Origin: Lachnospiraceae bacterium NC2004
Lineage (GTDB): Bacteria > Bacillota > Clostridia > Lachnospirales > Lachnospiraceae
DNA length: 64,000 nucleotides
Reading direction: 5' to 3'
Assembly (NCBI GenBank): GCA_000621905.1
Contig: JHXB01000005.1
Location: 62,001 to 126,000, forward strand
Shown: piece by piece, positions 54,594-63,983 of the stretch
Position numbering within the stretch: position 1 is the first letter of the stretch
Layout of the letters: each line of letters starts with the position of its first letter
Made by a program: the position numbers and the translations under genes
The notes under the pieces: generated by a model
Seen by the model: the letters and a program-made list of their open reading frames with translations, nothing else
The model's database searches: none
Told to the model about the DNA's origin: nothing

Positions 54594-54621
54594 AACAGGG
54601 TCAAAGCAATTTGGCCCTGTT
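54594..54621 (+). terminator. Terminator after the S41 protease gene
   Basis: A 12-bp stem AACAGGGTCAAA / TTTGGCCCTGTT (one T-G pair) with a GCAA tetraloop. The T-tract is short (TGTTT). Confidence 0.82.
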
Positions 54622-54639
54622 GTTTATAAGGAGATATTT

Positions 54640-56625
54640 ATGGATAGATTTGTACTTCATTCAGATTATAAACCAACGGGAGATCAGCCTCAGGCCATTA
54701 AAGCGTTGGTTGACGGTTTTAAAAAGGGCAATCAGTTTGAGACGCTGCTTGGAGTTACCGGCTCCGGCAAGACATTTACTATGGCAAATGTTATCGAGCA
54801 GCTCAACAAACCTACCATCGTTCTTGCCCACAACAAGACTCTTGCAGCTCAGCTTTATTCAGAGTTTAAGGAGTTCTTCCCTGAAAATGCAGTCGAGTAT
54901 TTTGTATCATACTACGATTATTATCAGCCGGAGGCTTATGTTCCTTCAACAGATACTTATATCGAGAAGGATTCAGCAATTAATGATGAGATAGATAAGT
55001 TGAGGCATTCGGCGACTGCGGCACTTATAGAGAGAAGAGATGTCGTTGTCATTTCCTCGGTGTCATGTATATACGGTATCGGTAATCCTGAGGATTATAA
55101 GGAGATGATGATCTCTTTAAGACCGGGGCAGGAGAAGGATAGAGATATGGTTATCAAGGAACTTATCGATATCCAATACGAAAGAAATGATATGGACTTT
55201 AAGAGGGGAACTTTTAGAGTAAGAGGAGATACTTTAGAGATTATTCCTGTGTCAACATTTGAAAATGGTATAAGGGTTGAATTCTTCGGTGATGAGATTG
55301 ACAGGATTACCGAGTTTGATGTGCTTACTGGAGAAGTTAAGAGGTCGATGACATTTGCGGCGATATTCCCTGCTTCTCATTATGTTGTTGCTCACGATAA
55401 GATGGAGAGGGCGCTTAAAGAGATAGAAGAAGAGATGGTTAACCAAGTTGCTTACTTTAAGTCGCAGGATAAACTTATCGAGGCACAGAGGATTGCTGAG
55501 AGGACAACATTTGACATAGAGATGTTAAGAGAGACGGGGTTCTGCTCCGGCATCGAGAATTACAGTAGGATATTTGCGGGCAAGAAGCCGGGGGATACTC
55601 CGAGTACGCTTCTCGATTTCTTTGATGACTATCTAATCATTGTTGACGAGTCGCATATGACTATTCCACAGGTTAGAGGAATGTATAGAGGAGACAGGGC
55701 TAGAAAGAGCACGCTGGTTGATTTTGGATTCAGACTTCCGTCTGCGCTTGACAACAGACCGCTTAATTTTACTGAGTTTGAGGACAGGATAGATCAGATG
55801 CTTTTTGTGTCGGCTACACCATCAGAGTACGAGAAAGACCATGAACTTATGCGTGCTGAGCAGATTATAAGACCGACCGGACTCTTAGATCCTGAGGTTG
55901 TCGTAAGACCGGTAGAGGGACAGATTGACGACCTTCTTAAGGAGATTAATGATGTTACCAAGGCAGGCAATAAGGTGCTTGTCACTACGCTCACCAAGAG
56001 GATGGCCGAGAACTTAACCGATTATCTTAAGGATATGGATGTTAAGGTCAAGTATCTTCATTCTGACATCGACACCTTAGAGAGAGTTGAGATCGTGAGA
56101 GACCTTAGAATGGGCGTGTTTGATGTTTTGGTTGGTATCAACCTTTTAAGAGAGGGACTTGATATTCCTGAGGTTACTTTGGTTGCTATCTTAGATGCGG
56201 ACAAAGAGGGCTTCTTAAGATCGGAGACTTCGCTTGTTCAGACCATCGGTCGAGCTGCAAGAAATGCAGAAGGAAGAGTAATTATGTATGCTGATGTGAT
56301 GACGGAGTCAATGAAGTCGGCTATCACTGAGACTAAGAGGCGTAGGGAGATTCAGGATCAATACAATAAAGAGCATGGCATAACCCCGAAGACCATTAAG
56401 AAGGCTGTTAGAGACCTGATTACTACCACTGCAGATGAAGATAAAGTTGTGGAAAATGATAACGCTAAAGACTACGAATCAATGAATAAGAAGGAACTTG
56501 AGGAAGCTGCAAGAAAGCTCACCAAGAAGATGAATTCTTATGCTGCGGATCTTAATTTTGAGATGGCGGCAGCCATGAGAGACGAGCTTAAAAAGGTTAA
56601 AGAAGAACTTAGAGATATGGACTAG
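54640..56625 (+). CDS. uvrB: Excinuclease ABC subunit B
   Basis: 661 residues. The helicase-like damage verifier of nucleotide excision repair. Walker [11 protein letters not shown] (near residue 39), the beta-hairpin [29 protein letters not shown], and the motif V/VI region with [13 protein letters not shown] and [11 protein letters not shown]-terminal UVR motif ([20 protein letters not shown]) binds UvrC. AAGGAG lies 8 bases before the ATG. It follows the ftsEX-M23-ctp cluster, and uvrA is about 14 kb upstream. No uvrC in the window. Confidence 0.97.
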   Translation: MDRFVLHSDYKPTGDQPQAIKALVDGFKKGNQFETLLGVTGSGKTFTMANVIEQLNKPTIVLAHNKTLAAQLYSEFKEFFPENAVEYFVSYYDYYQPEAYVPSTDTYIEKDSAINDEIDKLRHSATAALIERRDVVVISSVSCIYGIGNPEDYKEMMISLRPGQEKDRDMVIKELIDIQYERNDMDFKRGTFRVRGDTLEIIPVSTFENGIRVEFFGDEIDRITEFDVLTGEVKRSMTFAAIFPASHYVVAHDKMERALKEIEEEMVNQVAYFKSQDKLIEAQRIAERTTFDIEMLRETGFCSGIENYSRIFAGKKPGDTPSTLLDFFDDYLIIVDESHMTIPQVRGMYRGDRARKSTLVDFGFRLPSALDNRPLNFTEFEDRIDQMLFVSATPSEYEKDHELMRAEQIIRPTGLLDPEVVVRPVEGQIDDLLKEINDVTKAGNKVLVTTLTKRMAENLTDYLKDMDVKVKYLHSDIDTLERVEIVRDLRMGVFDVLVGINLLREGLDIPEVTLVAILDADKEGFLRSETSLVQTIGRAARNAEGRVIMYADVMTESMKSAITETKRRREIQDQYNKEHGITPKTIKKAVRDLITTTADEDKVVENDNAKDYESMNKKELEEAARKLTKKMNSYAADLNFEMAAAMRDELKKVKEELRDMD

Positions 56626-56705
56626 TTTTATTGCGATTTAGCCCATTCTATGATAAAATGTTATAGGTTTTTTACAAATACTAAATTAAGGAGAGGAGGA
56701 ATATA

Positions 56706-58079
56706 ATGTACACATGTGAGAATTGCGGCGCCGGTCTACATTACGATATCAAGAGCGGTAAGCTGTTATGCGATTCATGTCTTAGTACCTATATGGTTGG
56801 AAGTATTAAAGATGCTTCGGCTGTAGAGGAGACGGATGAGATTAATGCCAAAGTTTTTCATTGTCCTCAATGTGGCGGAGAGATTGTTACTATCGATGAG
56901 GCAGCGGCTACATTTTGTAGTTACTGTGGTGCTTCTGCCGTTCTTGAGAGCAGGATGACAGGTATTAAGAAACCTAAGTATATTATTCCATTCAAAAAGA
57001 CCAAAGACGATTGCAGGGAGTTATATCTTAAGCACGTTAAGTCTAACATATTTGCGCCTAAAGAGCTTAAGGCTCCTAGTTATCTTGATAGATTCAGAGG
57101 TATATATATTCCATATTGGGTATATGATGTTCATATTGACAAGGATGCTGTGTTTACAGGTGATGAGACACACAGAAGAGGTGACTATATCATCGAGGAC
57201 AGCTTTAAGATGACTTGTCATGTCAAGGGTGATTTTTCAGGTATTTCTTATGATGCATCTTCTTCATTTGATGACGAATTATGTCAGGAGATTGCTCCAT
57301 ATCCAACCAATGAATACAGAGATTTTGACACCGGATACATATCAGGTTTTTATGCTGATGTAGCTGATGTTGATTATCAGTTATACATGAGGGATGCGGC
57401 AGATTTTGCTGTGGACAACACGATGACAGAAGTTAGAAGTAAGTTTACAGAGGTTGACTCGGTTGATACTCCTGACAGTGGATTTGGACCTGTTCTTGCG
57501 CCTTCATGTGGAGAGCCTAAGAATGCACTCTTCCCGGTTTGGTTCTTGTCATACAGGAATCATGGCAGAGTTGCATATGGTGTTGTTAACGGACTTACAG
57601 GTAAGATGTCTACCGACACACCAATCAGTGTAGCTAAATATCTGTTATTCTCATTGTTACTTGCAATTCCTTTGTTCTTCTTGTTGAACGTCGGACTTGT
57701 GCTTACCCCATCTGCGGGTCTTGTGGCAACATGTGTTATCACAGGTATAGGACTTATAACATTTTTAGTTAACAGAAGTAATATCAAGAAGCAAGAGACC
57801 AAGGAGCTTGATAAGGGCTATGTAAGCGTCTATGGCAAGCCCGGAAAGACCACGCATAACGGATTCTTTACCGGACTTATATTCCCAAGTATAGGTCTTT
57901 TGATTGCCATAGCTATTCTTGTATTTACTCCGGTATCTGATATTTATTACTACGCAGCCAATCTTATATTGATTGTTGCTACGGGATTTATGCTGATTCA
58001 GTTAATTAGACAGTTTAATATATTAGCGACGAGACCTTTGCCGCAATTCAATAAGAATCGAGGTGAGGTAGATGCGTAA
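56706..58079 (+). CDS. Zinc-ribbon membrane protein of unknown function
   Basis: 457 residues. Two zinc ribbons at the N-terminus: CENCGAGLHYD with CDSC, and CPQCGGEIV with CSYCGASAV. A conserved domain (GIKKPKYIIPFKKTKDDCRE, YIPYWVYDVHID) follows, then four membrane helices in the last 150 residues (LLFSLLLAIPLFFLLNVGLV, FFTGLIFPSIGLLIAIAILV). The KPK-x-I-I-PF-x-K and YIP-(Y/F)-W segments are a recurrent feature of bacterial TFIIB-type zinc-ribbon proteins that I cannot name more precisely. The gene overlaps the TPM gene by 8 bp, so the two products are probably made together. AGGAGAGGAGG precedes the ATG. Function unknown. Confidence 0.75.
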   Translation: MYTCENCGAGLHYDIKSGKLLCDSCLSTYMVGSIKDASAVEETDEINAKVFHCPQCGGEIVTIDEAAATFCSYCGASAVLESRMTGIKKPKYIIPFKKTKDDCRELYLKHVKSNIFAPKELKAPSYLDRFRGIYIPYWVYDVHIDKDAVFTGDETHRRGDYIIEDSFKMTCHVKGDFSGISYDASSSFDDELCQEIAPYPTNEYRDFDTGYISGFYADVADVDYQLYMRDAADFAVDNTMTEVRSKFTEVDSVDTPDSGFGPVLAPSCGEPKNALFPVWFLSYRNHGRVAYGVVNGLTGKMSTDTPISVAKYLLFSLLLAIPLFFLLNVGLVLTPSAGLVATCVITGIGLITFLVNRSNIKKQETKELDKGYVSVYGKPGKTTHNGFFTGLIFPSIGLLIAIAILVFTPVSDIYYYAANLILIVATGFMLIQLIRQFNILATRPLPQFNKNRGEVDA

Positions 58080-58869
58080 TATTAAAGTTATAATTGCTCT
58101 TTTGGCTGTAGCATTTTCGTTATCATTTGCAAATGTTAATGCCAATGCGACTTCACTTGAAGGTGAGAAGGACTACAAGGACACTAACTTCCAGTTCCAC
58201 AAGAACGAGTCTACAGGATATGCGACCTACCTTTACGATGAGGCAGATTTGCTTTCTGAGAAAGAGGAGGACTCTCTTGCTAAGGATATGGAACCTATCA
58301 CAGAATACGGTTATTGTGCTTTTATTGCAACTACTGTAGAGGGTACAACAACAAGAAATGCTGCAAGTCAGTTTTATACCAATATATTCGGCGAGCAGCC
58401 CGGAACTTTGTTCCTTATAGATATGGGTAACAGAAACATCTATATTTACAGCTACGGAAGCGTTTATAAGGTTATAACGGATTCCTATGCTAATATTATT
58501 ACGGATAATGTATATACCTATGCAAGTGACAAGGATTACTATACTTGTGCATCGAAGGCATTTAGCGATATTAACACACTTCTTTCAGGTCAGAATATTG
58601 CTAAACCTATGAAGTATGTTAATAATGTTCTTCTTGCACTTATATTGGCATTGCTTATCAATTACTTTGTTGCGATGTTTATGTCAAGAGGACATAAGGC
58701 ATCTAACTCAGAGCTTATAACAGCTGTTGAGCATGCGATACAGATAACGAATGTTCATACAGTACAAACTGGACATAGAGAGATTTACGATCCACCAAGT
58801 TCTTCTTCCTCCGGCGGAGGCGGCGGAGGCGGAGGTGGCGGAGGCGGTGGCGGCGGCCACAGCTTCTAA
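58072..58869 (+). CDS. TPM-domain (YgcG-type) secreted/membrane protein with poly-Gly tail
   Basis: 265 residues. Signal peptide MRNIKVIIALLAVAFSLSFA, cleavage near NANA. A TPM domain covers residues about 45-155 (YDEADLLSEKEEDSLAKDME, NIFGEQPGTLFLIDMGNRNI). A membrane helix (VLLALILALLINYFVAMF) lies near residues 185-205. The cytoplasmic end reaches a Ser run and about 15 consecutive Gly, ending HSF. This poly-Gly-HSF-type ending is typical of YgcG/TPM family proteins. TPM domains have been proposed as phosphatase-like or assembly factors. The 8-bp overlap with the zinc-ribbon gene links the two. Confidence 0.85.
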   Translation: MRNIKVIIALLAVAFSLSFANVNANATSLEGEKDYKDTNFQFHKNESTGYATYLYDEADLLSEKEEDSLAKDMEPITEYGYCAFIATTVEGTTTRNAASQFYTNIFGEQPGTLFLIDMGNRNIYIYSYGSVYKVITDSYANIITDNVYTYASDKDYYTCASKAFSDINTLLSGQNIAKPMKYVNNVLLALILALLINYFVAMFMSRGHKASNSELITAVEHAIQITNVHTVQTGHREIYDPPSSSSSGGGGGGGGGGGGGGGHSF

Positions 58870-58901
58870 ACCAAAACTAATGCGAAGAGAGAGGCATTGT
58901 T

Positions 58902-60173
58902 ATGACACTAGAGGATTACATTAAAAAAGGAGTTTCTCCATATCATGTTGTTGCCAACACCAAGAGATGGCTTAAACGAGAGCAGTTTGTTGAGTTAAAA
59001 CTTGGTGAGGAATGGGAGTTAGACAGAGGTCAGGGATATTATGTTTCGCCTTATGAATCGGTGATTTTTGCATTCAGACCGGGTGATGAAAATGTCAGAA
59101 TAGGTGCAGGTCATACGGACCAGCCTATGCTTAAAGTTAAGCCGCATCCAACCATCAACAGAGAAGGCAACTTGGTTGTTAATGTTGAGTCGTACGGTGG
59201 TATGATACTTAATACATGGTTCGACAGACCGTTGGTACTTGCGGGTAAGCTTGCACTAAAGAGTGAAGAAGTATTCTCTCCTCACATTGTCTTATATGAC
59301 AGCAAGGAGCCGGTGGCTGTTATTCCAAGCCTTGCAATACATATGAACAGGGAAGTTAATTCCAAGAACGAATTAAAGGTTCAACAACATTTGCTTCCCC
59401 TTATCGGACTTAACGAAGGAGATTTCAAGGAGGGAGATGATCCGCTTCTTAATTACATCGCCGAGAAGGTTGATGTAGATGTAGAAGATATTCTTGATTA
59501 CGATCTCTATTTTTATAATCCGACTGCTCCTACTAAAGTTGGAGTTAATAAGGAACTTTTGGTTAGCCCGAGGCTTGATAATCTCTCTTCTTGTTATGCT
59601 TTGATTAATGGAATTATCGAAGAGAATACCGACAGAACTACAGTTGTTGCTTTGTTTGACAATGAGGAGATAGGATCAAGATCAAAGCAGGGAGCCGATT
59701 CTACATTGTTCCTTGAAGTAATGACAAGGTTGATGAATTCTATGAATGCCTGTCTTATTACTCCGGAGCTTACGCTCGATAAATTAAGCAGGACCGGATT
59801 TATCATGTCAGTTGATGTTGCGCATGCATATCATCCGAATTATAGAGATAAGAGCGACATAACAACCAAGACTCGACTTGGTGAGGGTGTAGTGCTTAAG
59901 ACGAGCGGTAATCAGAGATACAATTCTGATGCCAAGTCAAATGCTGTAGTTATGCAACTTTGTGAAGAGTATGGCGTTCGCTATCAGAGGCAGATTAATC
60001 ATTCTGATATAGCAGGAGGGTCTACATTAGGACCGATTATGTCTACATTTGTCCCGATACCCGGAGTCGATGTTGGAGTAGGTGTGCTTGCAATGCACTC
60101 ATCGATGGAGACGTGCTCGATACAGGATTTAAAAGCTTTAGAAGAGATGATAATAGCATTTTTCAAAGAATAA
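58902..60173 (+). CDS. M18-family aminopeptidase
   Basis: 423 residues, co-catalytic zinc metallopeptidase that removes N-terminal (often acidic) residues. Metal and catalytic motifs are AGHTDQPMLKVKPHP, SPRLDNLSSCYALI, ALFDNEEIGSRSKQGADS, SVDVAHAYHPNY and the C-terminal VGVGVLAMHSSMETC. The length is close to the 425-460 norm. GAGAGAGG lies upstream of the ATG. It is separated from the TPM gene by 32 bases and closed by a terminator. A housekeeping role in peptide turnover is likely. Confidence 0.95.
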   Translation: MTLEDYIKKGVSPYHVVANTKRWLKREQFVELKLGEEWELDRGQGYYVSPYESVIFAFRPGDENVRIGAGHTDQPMLKVKPHPTINREGNLVVNVESYGGMILNTWFDRPLVLAGKLALKSEEVFSPHIVLYDSKEPVAVIPSLAIHMNREVNSKNELKVQQHLLPLIGLNEGDFKEGDDPLLNYIAEKVDVDVEDILDYDLYFYNPTAPTKVGVNKELLVSPRLDNLSSCYALINGIIEENTDRTTVVALFDNEEIGSRSKQGADSTLFLEVMTRLMNSMNACLITPELTLDKLSRTGFIMSVDVAHAYHPNYRDKSDITTKTRLGEGVVLKTSGNQRYNSDAKSNAVVMQLCEEYGVRYQRQINHSDIAGGSTLGPIMSTFVPIPGVDVGVGVLAMHSSMETCSIQDLKALEEMIIAFFKE

Positions 60174-60177
60174 GATT

Positions 60178-60209
60178 AACAGGAGTGGTTACATACTGCT
60201 CCTGTTTTT
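60178..60209 (+). terminator. Terminator after the aminopeptidase gene
   Basis: An 8-bp core stem AACAGGAG / CTCCTGTT extended by G-T pairs, followed by TTTT. Confidence 0.88.
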
Positions 60210-60279
60210 AAGTTTGATTTGCTATATGTTGTAAATTGGTGTATATTTGTATGGAATAAAATTGATTGGATATTAAGTT

Positions 60280-60960
60280 ATGGATAATTTATCACAGAGA
60301 ACTGCGGAGATTCTCTCCAATAAGATTAGGGTTGAACAGGTATATATGCCGGGAGATAAGCTTCCCAATGAGAATGTGTTATCGGAAGAACTTGGAGTAT
60401 CAAGGACTACGCTTCGCGAGGCGATAAGAACGCTTGTGAGCGAAGGCTTGCTAGTTGTAAGAAGGGGACTAGGTACATTTGTCAATGAGACCTTAGATCA
60501 ATATGCAGAAGGGTCTGTTAATATGGACGATGTCCTAGCAATGAAGGTTACATTGAAGGACCTTTATGAGGCTAGAATGATAATCGAGCCGGCGGCGGCA
60601 GCTCTTGCGGCTAGTCGTGCTTCTGACGAGGAGATTGATGAGATATTAAGACTTGGAGATGTGGTTCAGACAGAGATTAAAAGACACCCTAAGGGGGATA
60701 AGCGTATTCAGTCGGAGACTGATTTTCATGGTGCTATTATGAGAGCGTCGCACAACGACTTTTTGATTCAGTTTATTCCGGTTCTTACCGAGACAATCGA
60801 GAAGACATTTGCGCTCGATGAGAATTTGGAGATTATAGCGGAGGACGCTTACAAGGACCATATTATGATAATGAATTTCTTAAAGAGAAGGGACAGTGAG
60901 GGCTTAAGGTCGGCGGTGCTTATACATTTGCATCACGCTACTTATAATGAGGAGTTGTAA
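60280..60960 (+). CDS. FadR-subfamily GntR transcriptional regulator
   Basis: 226 residues. The winged helix-turn-helix (about 1-70) reads LPNENVLSEELGVSRTTLRE and AIRTLVSEGLLVVRRGLGTF. A C-terminal FCD helical domain follows, with metal-type residues in EARMIIEPAAAALAA, DFHGAIMRASHN and HIMIMNFL...HLHHA. FCD regulators sense organic acids such as lactate, gluconate or other carboxylates. No metabolic gene is adjacent, so the effector is open. There is no Shine-Dalgarno sequence before the ATG at 60280 (the preceding bases read TATTAAGTT), which is unusual for this window. Confidence 0.9.
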   Translation: MDNLSQRTAEILSNKIRVEQVYMPGDKLPNENVLSEELGVSRTTLREAIRTLVSEGLLVVRRGLGTFVNETLDQYAEGSVNMDDVLAMKVTLKDLYEARMIIEPAAAALAASRASDEEIDEILRLGDVVQTEIKRHPKGDKRIQSETDFHGAIMRASHNDFLIQFIPVLTETIEKTFALDENLEIIAEDAYKDHIMIMNFLKRRDSEGLRSAVLIHLHHATYNEEL

Positions 60961-61008
60961 GGCGGGACAGATGGTGAAGAAAAATTTAACAGAAAATGAA
61001 AAAATAAG

Positions 61009-61037
61009 TTGACATCTATTTAGATTTATAATATACT
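61009..61037 (+). promoter_or_regulatory. Promoter of the tRNA operon
   Basis: TTGACA (61009-61014), 17-base spacer, TATACT (61032-61037), with tRNA-Val beginning 24 bases later. A -35 consensus match and a one-mismatch -10 suit a stable-RNA promoter. Confidence 0.85.
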
Positions 61038-61060
61038 TATCGAGTGCTCAAAAGCACTTA

Positions 61061-61133
61061 GGAATCTTAGCTCAGCTGGGAGAGCATCTGCCTTACAAGC
61101 AGAGGGTCACAGGTTCGAGCCCTGTAGGTTCCA
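61061..61133 (+). tRNA. tRNA-Val (anticodon TAC)
   Basis: 73 bases that fold as a cloverleaf. The acceptor GGAATCT pairs with AGGTTCC (one T-G). The D-arm contains AGCTCAGCTGGGAGAGC. The anticodon stem TCTGC / GCAGA holds loop CTTACAA with anticodon TAC at 61094-61096. The T-arm has GGTTCGAGCC. The discriminator base is A61133 and CCA is not encoded. Confidence 0.97.
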
Positions 61134-61160
61134 GTAGGCGTTAAGCTTTACATATTAGTT

Positions 61161-61234
61161 GGCGGGGTAGCTCAGTTGGCTAGAGCACACGGTTCATACC
61201 CGTGGTGTCGCGAGTTCGAATCTCGCCTCCGCTA
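61161..61234 (+). tRNA. tRNA-Met (elongator, anticodon CAT)
   Basis: 74 bases. The acceptor GGCGGGG pairs with CTCCGCT (two G-T pairs). The D-arm is AGCTCAGTTGGCTAGAGC. The anticodon stem CACGG / CCGTG holds loop TTCATAC with CAT at 61195-61197. The T-arm is GCGAG-TTCGAAT-CTCGC. It closely resembles the Bacillus elongator tRNA-Met sequence I remember. A lysidine-modified tRNA-Ile2 also has CAT but differs in the acceptor stem. CCA is not encoded. Confidence 0.93.
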
Positions 61235-61245
61235 TTGAGGATTTG

Positions 61246-61275
61246 GAGAGACGGTATTTCGTCTCTCTATTTTTA
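61246..61275 (+). terminator. Terminator of the tRNA operon
   Basis: An 8-bp perfect stem GAGAGACG / CGTCTCTC with a GTATTT loop, followed by TATTTTTATTTT, just upstream of the ispF ribosome site. Confidence 0.85.
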
Positions 61276-61290
61276 TTTTGGAGGAATACT

Positions 61291-61857
61291 ATGAGAATAG
61301 GTAACGGATACGACGTTCATAGGCTGGTCGAGGGAAGAGACTTGATTATCGGTGGAGTCACAATTCCTTACGAGAAGGGACTTTTAGGTCATTCGGATGC
61401 AGATGTTTTGCTTCATGCGATTATGGATGCTTTGCTTGGAGCTGCTGCGCTTGGCGACATCGGTAAGCATTTTCCTGATACTGATGAGCGTTTTAAAGGC
61501 GCAGACAGCAAGGCTCTTATGAAAGAGGTGGCAGACATGCTTTCTAAGAAAGGGTATGTTGTCGGCAATGTAGATGCTACCATAATTGCTCAGGCGCCTA
61601 AGATGCGACCTTATATTGATGAGATGATTGCAAATGTTGCAAGCATTTTAGGAATAACTAAGGATCAGGTCAATATTAAGGCAACTACAGAGGAGCATTT
61701 AGGATTTACCGGCGAAGGCCTTGGGATAAGTGCATCTGCAGTCTGTATACTTGAGACATTTGAAGAAGCAGGCGGATTAGTCGGAGCTTCGGGTGCATCC
61801 TGTTGTGCTGCCGGCGGTGGATGTCCAATCAATAATAATAACGGAGGAATGAACTGA
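61291..61857 (+). CDS. ispF: 2-C-methyl-D-erythritol 2,4-cyclodiphosphate synthase with Cys/Gly-rich tail
   Basis: 188 residues from ATG 61291 (TTGGAGG 7 bases upstream). The enzyme makes MEcPP in the MEP isoprenoid pathway. The zinc ligands are in GYDVHRL and [19 protein letters not shown], with the rest of the signature in [13 protein letters not shown] and [14 protein letters not shown]. The domain ends near residue 157. About 30 unusual residues follow ([20 protein letters not shown], then CPINNNNGG), with three cysteines and many glycines, not part of normal IspF. The stop codon overlaps the cysS start by one base. No ispD is adjacent. Confidence 0.95.
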   Translation: MRIGNGYDVHRLVEGRDLIIGGVTIPYEKGLLGHSDADVLLHAIMDALLGAAALGDIGKHFPDTDERFKGADSKALMKEVADMLSKKGYVVGNVDATIIAQAPKMRPYIDEMIANVASILGITKDQVNIKATTEEHLGFTGEGLGISASAVCILETFEEAGGLVGASGASCCAAGGGCPINNNNGGMN

Positions 61858-63266
61858 TGAAGATATACAATACATTAAACAATCGCAAAGAAGAATTTGT
61901 ACCTATAAATGAAGGCAAGGTCGGAATGTATGTGTGCGGCCCTACCGTATACAATCTCATTCACATTGGTAACGCTCGTCCGATGATAGTATTTGATACA
62001 GTTAGAAGATATTTTGAGTATAAGGGATACGAGGTTAATTATGTTTCTAACTTCACTGATGTAGACGATAAGATTATCAAGGCTGCCAATGAAGAGGGTG
62101 TTGACGCTTCGGAGATTTCTGAGCGTTACATCAAGGAGTGCAAGCAGGATATGGAGCATATGAATGTGCGCCCTGCAACCACACATCCTAAGGCTACTGA
62201 AGAGATTGACGGAATGATCGATCTCATTCAGACCTTGATTGACAAGGGCTTTGCTTATGAAGTTAACGGCACTGTGTACTACAGAGTTAAGGCATTTCAG
62301 GGATATGGTAAGTTGTCCGGCAAGAACATCGAAGACATGGAGGCAGGTCATAGAGATCTCTTGGTTGACGGCGAGAGCGAGAAAGAGGATGGACTTGACT
62401 TCGTTCTTTGGAAGCCTAAGAAAGAGGGAGAGCCTTTCTGGAAGTCACCTTGGGGCGACGGTAGACCAGGTTGGCACACTGAGTGTTCAGTGATGAGCCG
62501 TAAGTATATCGGAGAGACTCTTGATATCCATGCAGGTGGTGAGGATCTTATCTTCCCTCATCATGAAAATGAAATCGCCCAGTCAGAGGCGGCTAACGGA
62601 GTTAAGTTTGCTAATTATTGGATGCACAATGCATTTTTAAATATCGACAACAGAAAGATGAGTAAGTCTTTAGGTAACTTCTTTACCGTAAGGGATATTG
62701 AGAAGAAGTTCCCTCTTCAGATATTAAGATTCTTTATGCTTTCTGTTCATTACAGAAGTCCACTTAATTTCTCAGACACTCTTGTTCAGAGTGCTGCCAA
62801 TGGATTAGACAGAATCTTAACTGCTGTTGAGAGACTTGACGAGATATTAGGTAAAGTCGATAAGAATACTGAACTTAAAGCAGAAGAAGAGCAGGTTGTT
62901 AAGGACATTGATTCATTTGTTGCTAAATACGAAGAAGCAATGGAGGATGACTTCAATACTGCTGATGCTATTGCGGCTATTTTTGAACTTGTTAAGCTTG
63001 CAAATGTCAGTGTAAATGAGTCTTCGTCATACGCTCTTGTCAAGAAGGCTTACGATACTATTGTTAAGCTTCTTGACGTTCTTGGTATTAACGCTAAGAG
63101 AGAGGAAGAGTCTTTAGATTCCAAGGTTCAGGAGCTTATTGACCAGAGACAGGAAGCAAGAAAGAACAAGGATTTTGCTAAGGCTGATGAGATTAGAGAT
63201 CAGTTGCTTGCTATGGGTATAGAGCTTAAGGATACGAGAGAGGGCGTTAAATGGAAGAGAATATAA
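61857..63266 (+). CDS. cysS: Cysteinyl-tRNA synthetase
   Basis: 469 residues. Charges tRNA-Cys in the cytoplasm. The zinc cysteine is in [10 protein letters not shown], the class I HIGH motif in IHIGNARPM, the second zinc site in [10 protein letters not shown] with [15 protein letters not shown], and KMSKS in [11 protein letters not shown]. The C-terminal helical domain ([20 protein letters not shown] onward) is present, so the enzyme is full length. The start overlaps the ispF stop by one base and the last 16 bases overlap the mrnC start. Order ispF-cysS-mrnC is common in Firmicutes. Confidence 0.97.
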   Translation: MKIYNTLNNRKEEFVPINEGKVGMYVCGPTVYNLIHIGNARPMIVFDTVRRYFEYKGYEVNYVSNFTDVDDKIIKAANEEGVDASEISERYIKECKQDMEHMNVRPATTHPKATEEIDGMIDLIQTLIDKGFAYEVNGTVYYRVKAFQGYGKLSGKNIEDMEAGHRDLLVDGESEKEDGLDFVLWKPKKEGEPFWKSPWGDGRPGWHTECSVMSRKYIGETLDIHAGGEDLIFPHHENEIAQSEAANGVKFANYWMHNAFLNIDNRKMSKSLGNFFTVRDIEKKFPLQILRFFMLSVHYRSPLNFSDTLVQSAANGLDRILTAVERLDEILGKVDKNTELKAEEEQVVKDIDSFVAKYEEAMEDDFNTADAIAAIFELVKLANVSVNESSSYALVKKAYDTIVKLLDVLGINAKREEESLDSKVQELIDQRQEARKNKDFAKADEIRDQLLAMGIELKDTREGVKWKRI

Positions 63267-63691
63267 ATGACGCTTGGGCGGTAGCAATCGAGTCATTGCT
63301 TGACGGTTTTGATGTTAAAGCCCCTGATGTTAAAGGGTACTCGCCACTCGCACTTGCCTATGTTGGTGATACGGTTTTTGATCTTGTTTTTAGGACTGTT
63401 GTTGTGAGCCGTCATAATATGGCTGCCAACAAGTATCACAATGAGGTTAAGAACTATGTGAGTGCGGTTGCGCAATCTGAGATGGTTGAGAAGATGAAGG
63501 AGCATTTTACAGAGGAAGAGGAGAGAGTGTTCCTTAGAGGTAGGAATTCGAAGCCTTATAATAAGGCGAAGAATGCTTCGGTTATTGAGTATCAGAGGGC
63601 GACCGGGTTGGAGTGTTTAGTGGGGTATTTGTACCTCAAAAAAGATATGAAGCGTGTAATTGAGTTGATTCATTACGCGGTGGATGAATGA
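63251..63691 (+). CDS. mrnC: Mini-ribonuclease III
   Basis: 146 residues, an RNase III-type catalytic domain without a double-stranded RNA-binding domain. The fold signature YSPLALAYVGDTVFDLVFR near the N-terminus holds the metal-binding acidic residues, and AVAQSEMVEKMKEHFTEEEE, FLRGRNSKPY and YQRATGLECLVGYLYL complete it. In Bacillus it matures 23S rRNA ends. The ATG lies inside the last codons of cysS (16-bp overlap). The rlmB-type methyltransferase gene that commonly follows is not seen; a repeat-rich region begins instead. Confidence 0.95.
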   Translation: MEENINDAWAVAIESLLDGFDVKAPDVKGYSPLALAYVGDTVFDLVFRTVVVSRHNMAANKYHNEVKNYVSAVAQSEMVEKMKEHFTEEEERVFLRGRNSKPYNKAKNASVIEYQRATGLECLVGYLYLKKDMKRVIELIHYAVDE

Positions 63692-63702
63692 ATAATCTAT
63701 AT

Positions 63703-63968
63703 GTCATTCTGAGTGAACCTCATTCTGTCATTCTGAGCGGAGCGAAGAATCTTTATCCTGGACGAAGTGAAGGATAATATAATATTGACGAGCCCGGCAG
63801 CACAAAGCTATGTCGGACACGCTCTCGCTTCAATAAAAACGTAGCGGTACTAAATTCGTACTTCGCGATGCTTGTACTCATTAAGTACCGACGTTTTTAA
63901 AGAGTCCGACGTAAGCATAAGTGCTACCGGGCTCTGTATGGTATAGAAAACTTGTCATTCTGAGCGAA
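63703..63968. repeat. Cluster of GTCATTCTGAG-type intergenic repeats
   Basis: Copies begin at 63703 (GTCATTCTGAG), 63727-63754 (28 bases, one mismatch to 7216-7243) and 63954-63968 (GTCATTCTGAGCGAA). Between them, 63755-63775 has ATCCT ... AGGAT in inverted orientation. They surround the large palindrome at 63790-63934. No gene is visible between 63692 and the end of the window. Confidence 0.75.
63790..63934. repeat. 145-bp imperfect palindrome
   Basis: The outer arms GAGCCCGGCAGCAC (63790-63803) and GTGCTACCGGGCTC (63921-63934) pair at 13 of 14 positions. Inner arms pair as AAAAACGT (63835-63842) with ACGTTTTT (63891-63898) and GGTACT (63846-63851) with AGTACC (63884-63889). TCGGAC and GTCCGA segments pair between them. 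The middle contains TACTTCGCGA. An RNA of either strand would fold into one long branched hairpin. No open reading frame of useful length lies in it. It could be a non-coding RNA, a miniature transposable element or a long-terminal-type repeat. Confidence 0.7.
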
Positions 63969-63983
63969 TGTGATGGTATTATT

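Noticed and set aside
61061-61234. tRNA pair as an integration site
   Set aside because: No integrase gene or direct repeat of a tRNA 3' end is found nearby; both tRNAs are intact and have a promoter and terminator of their own.
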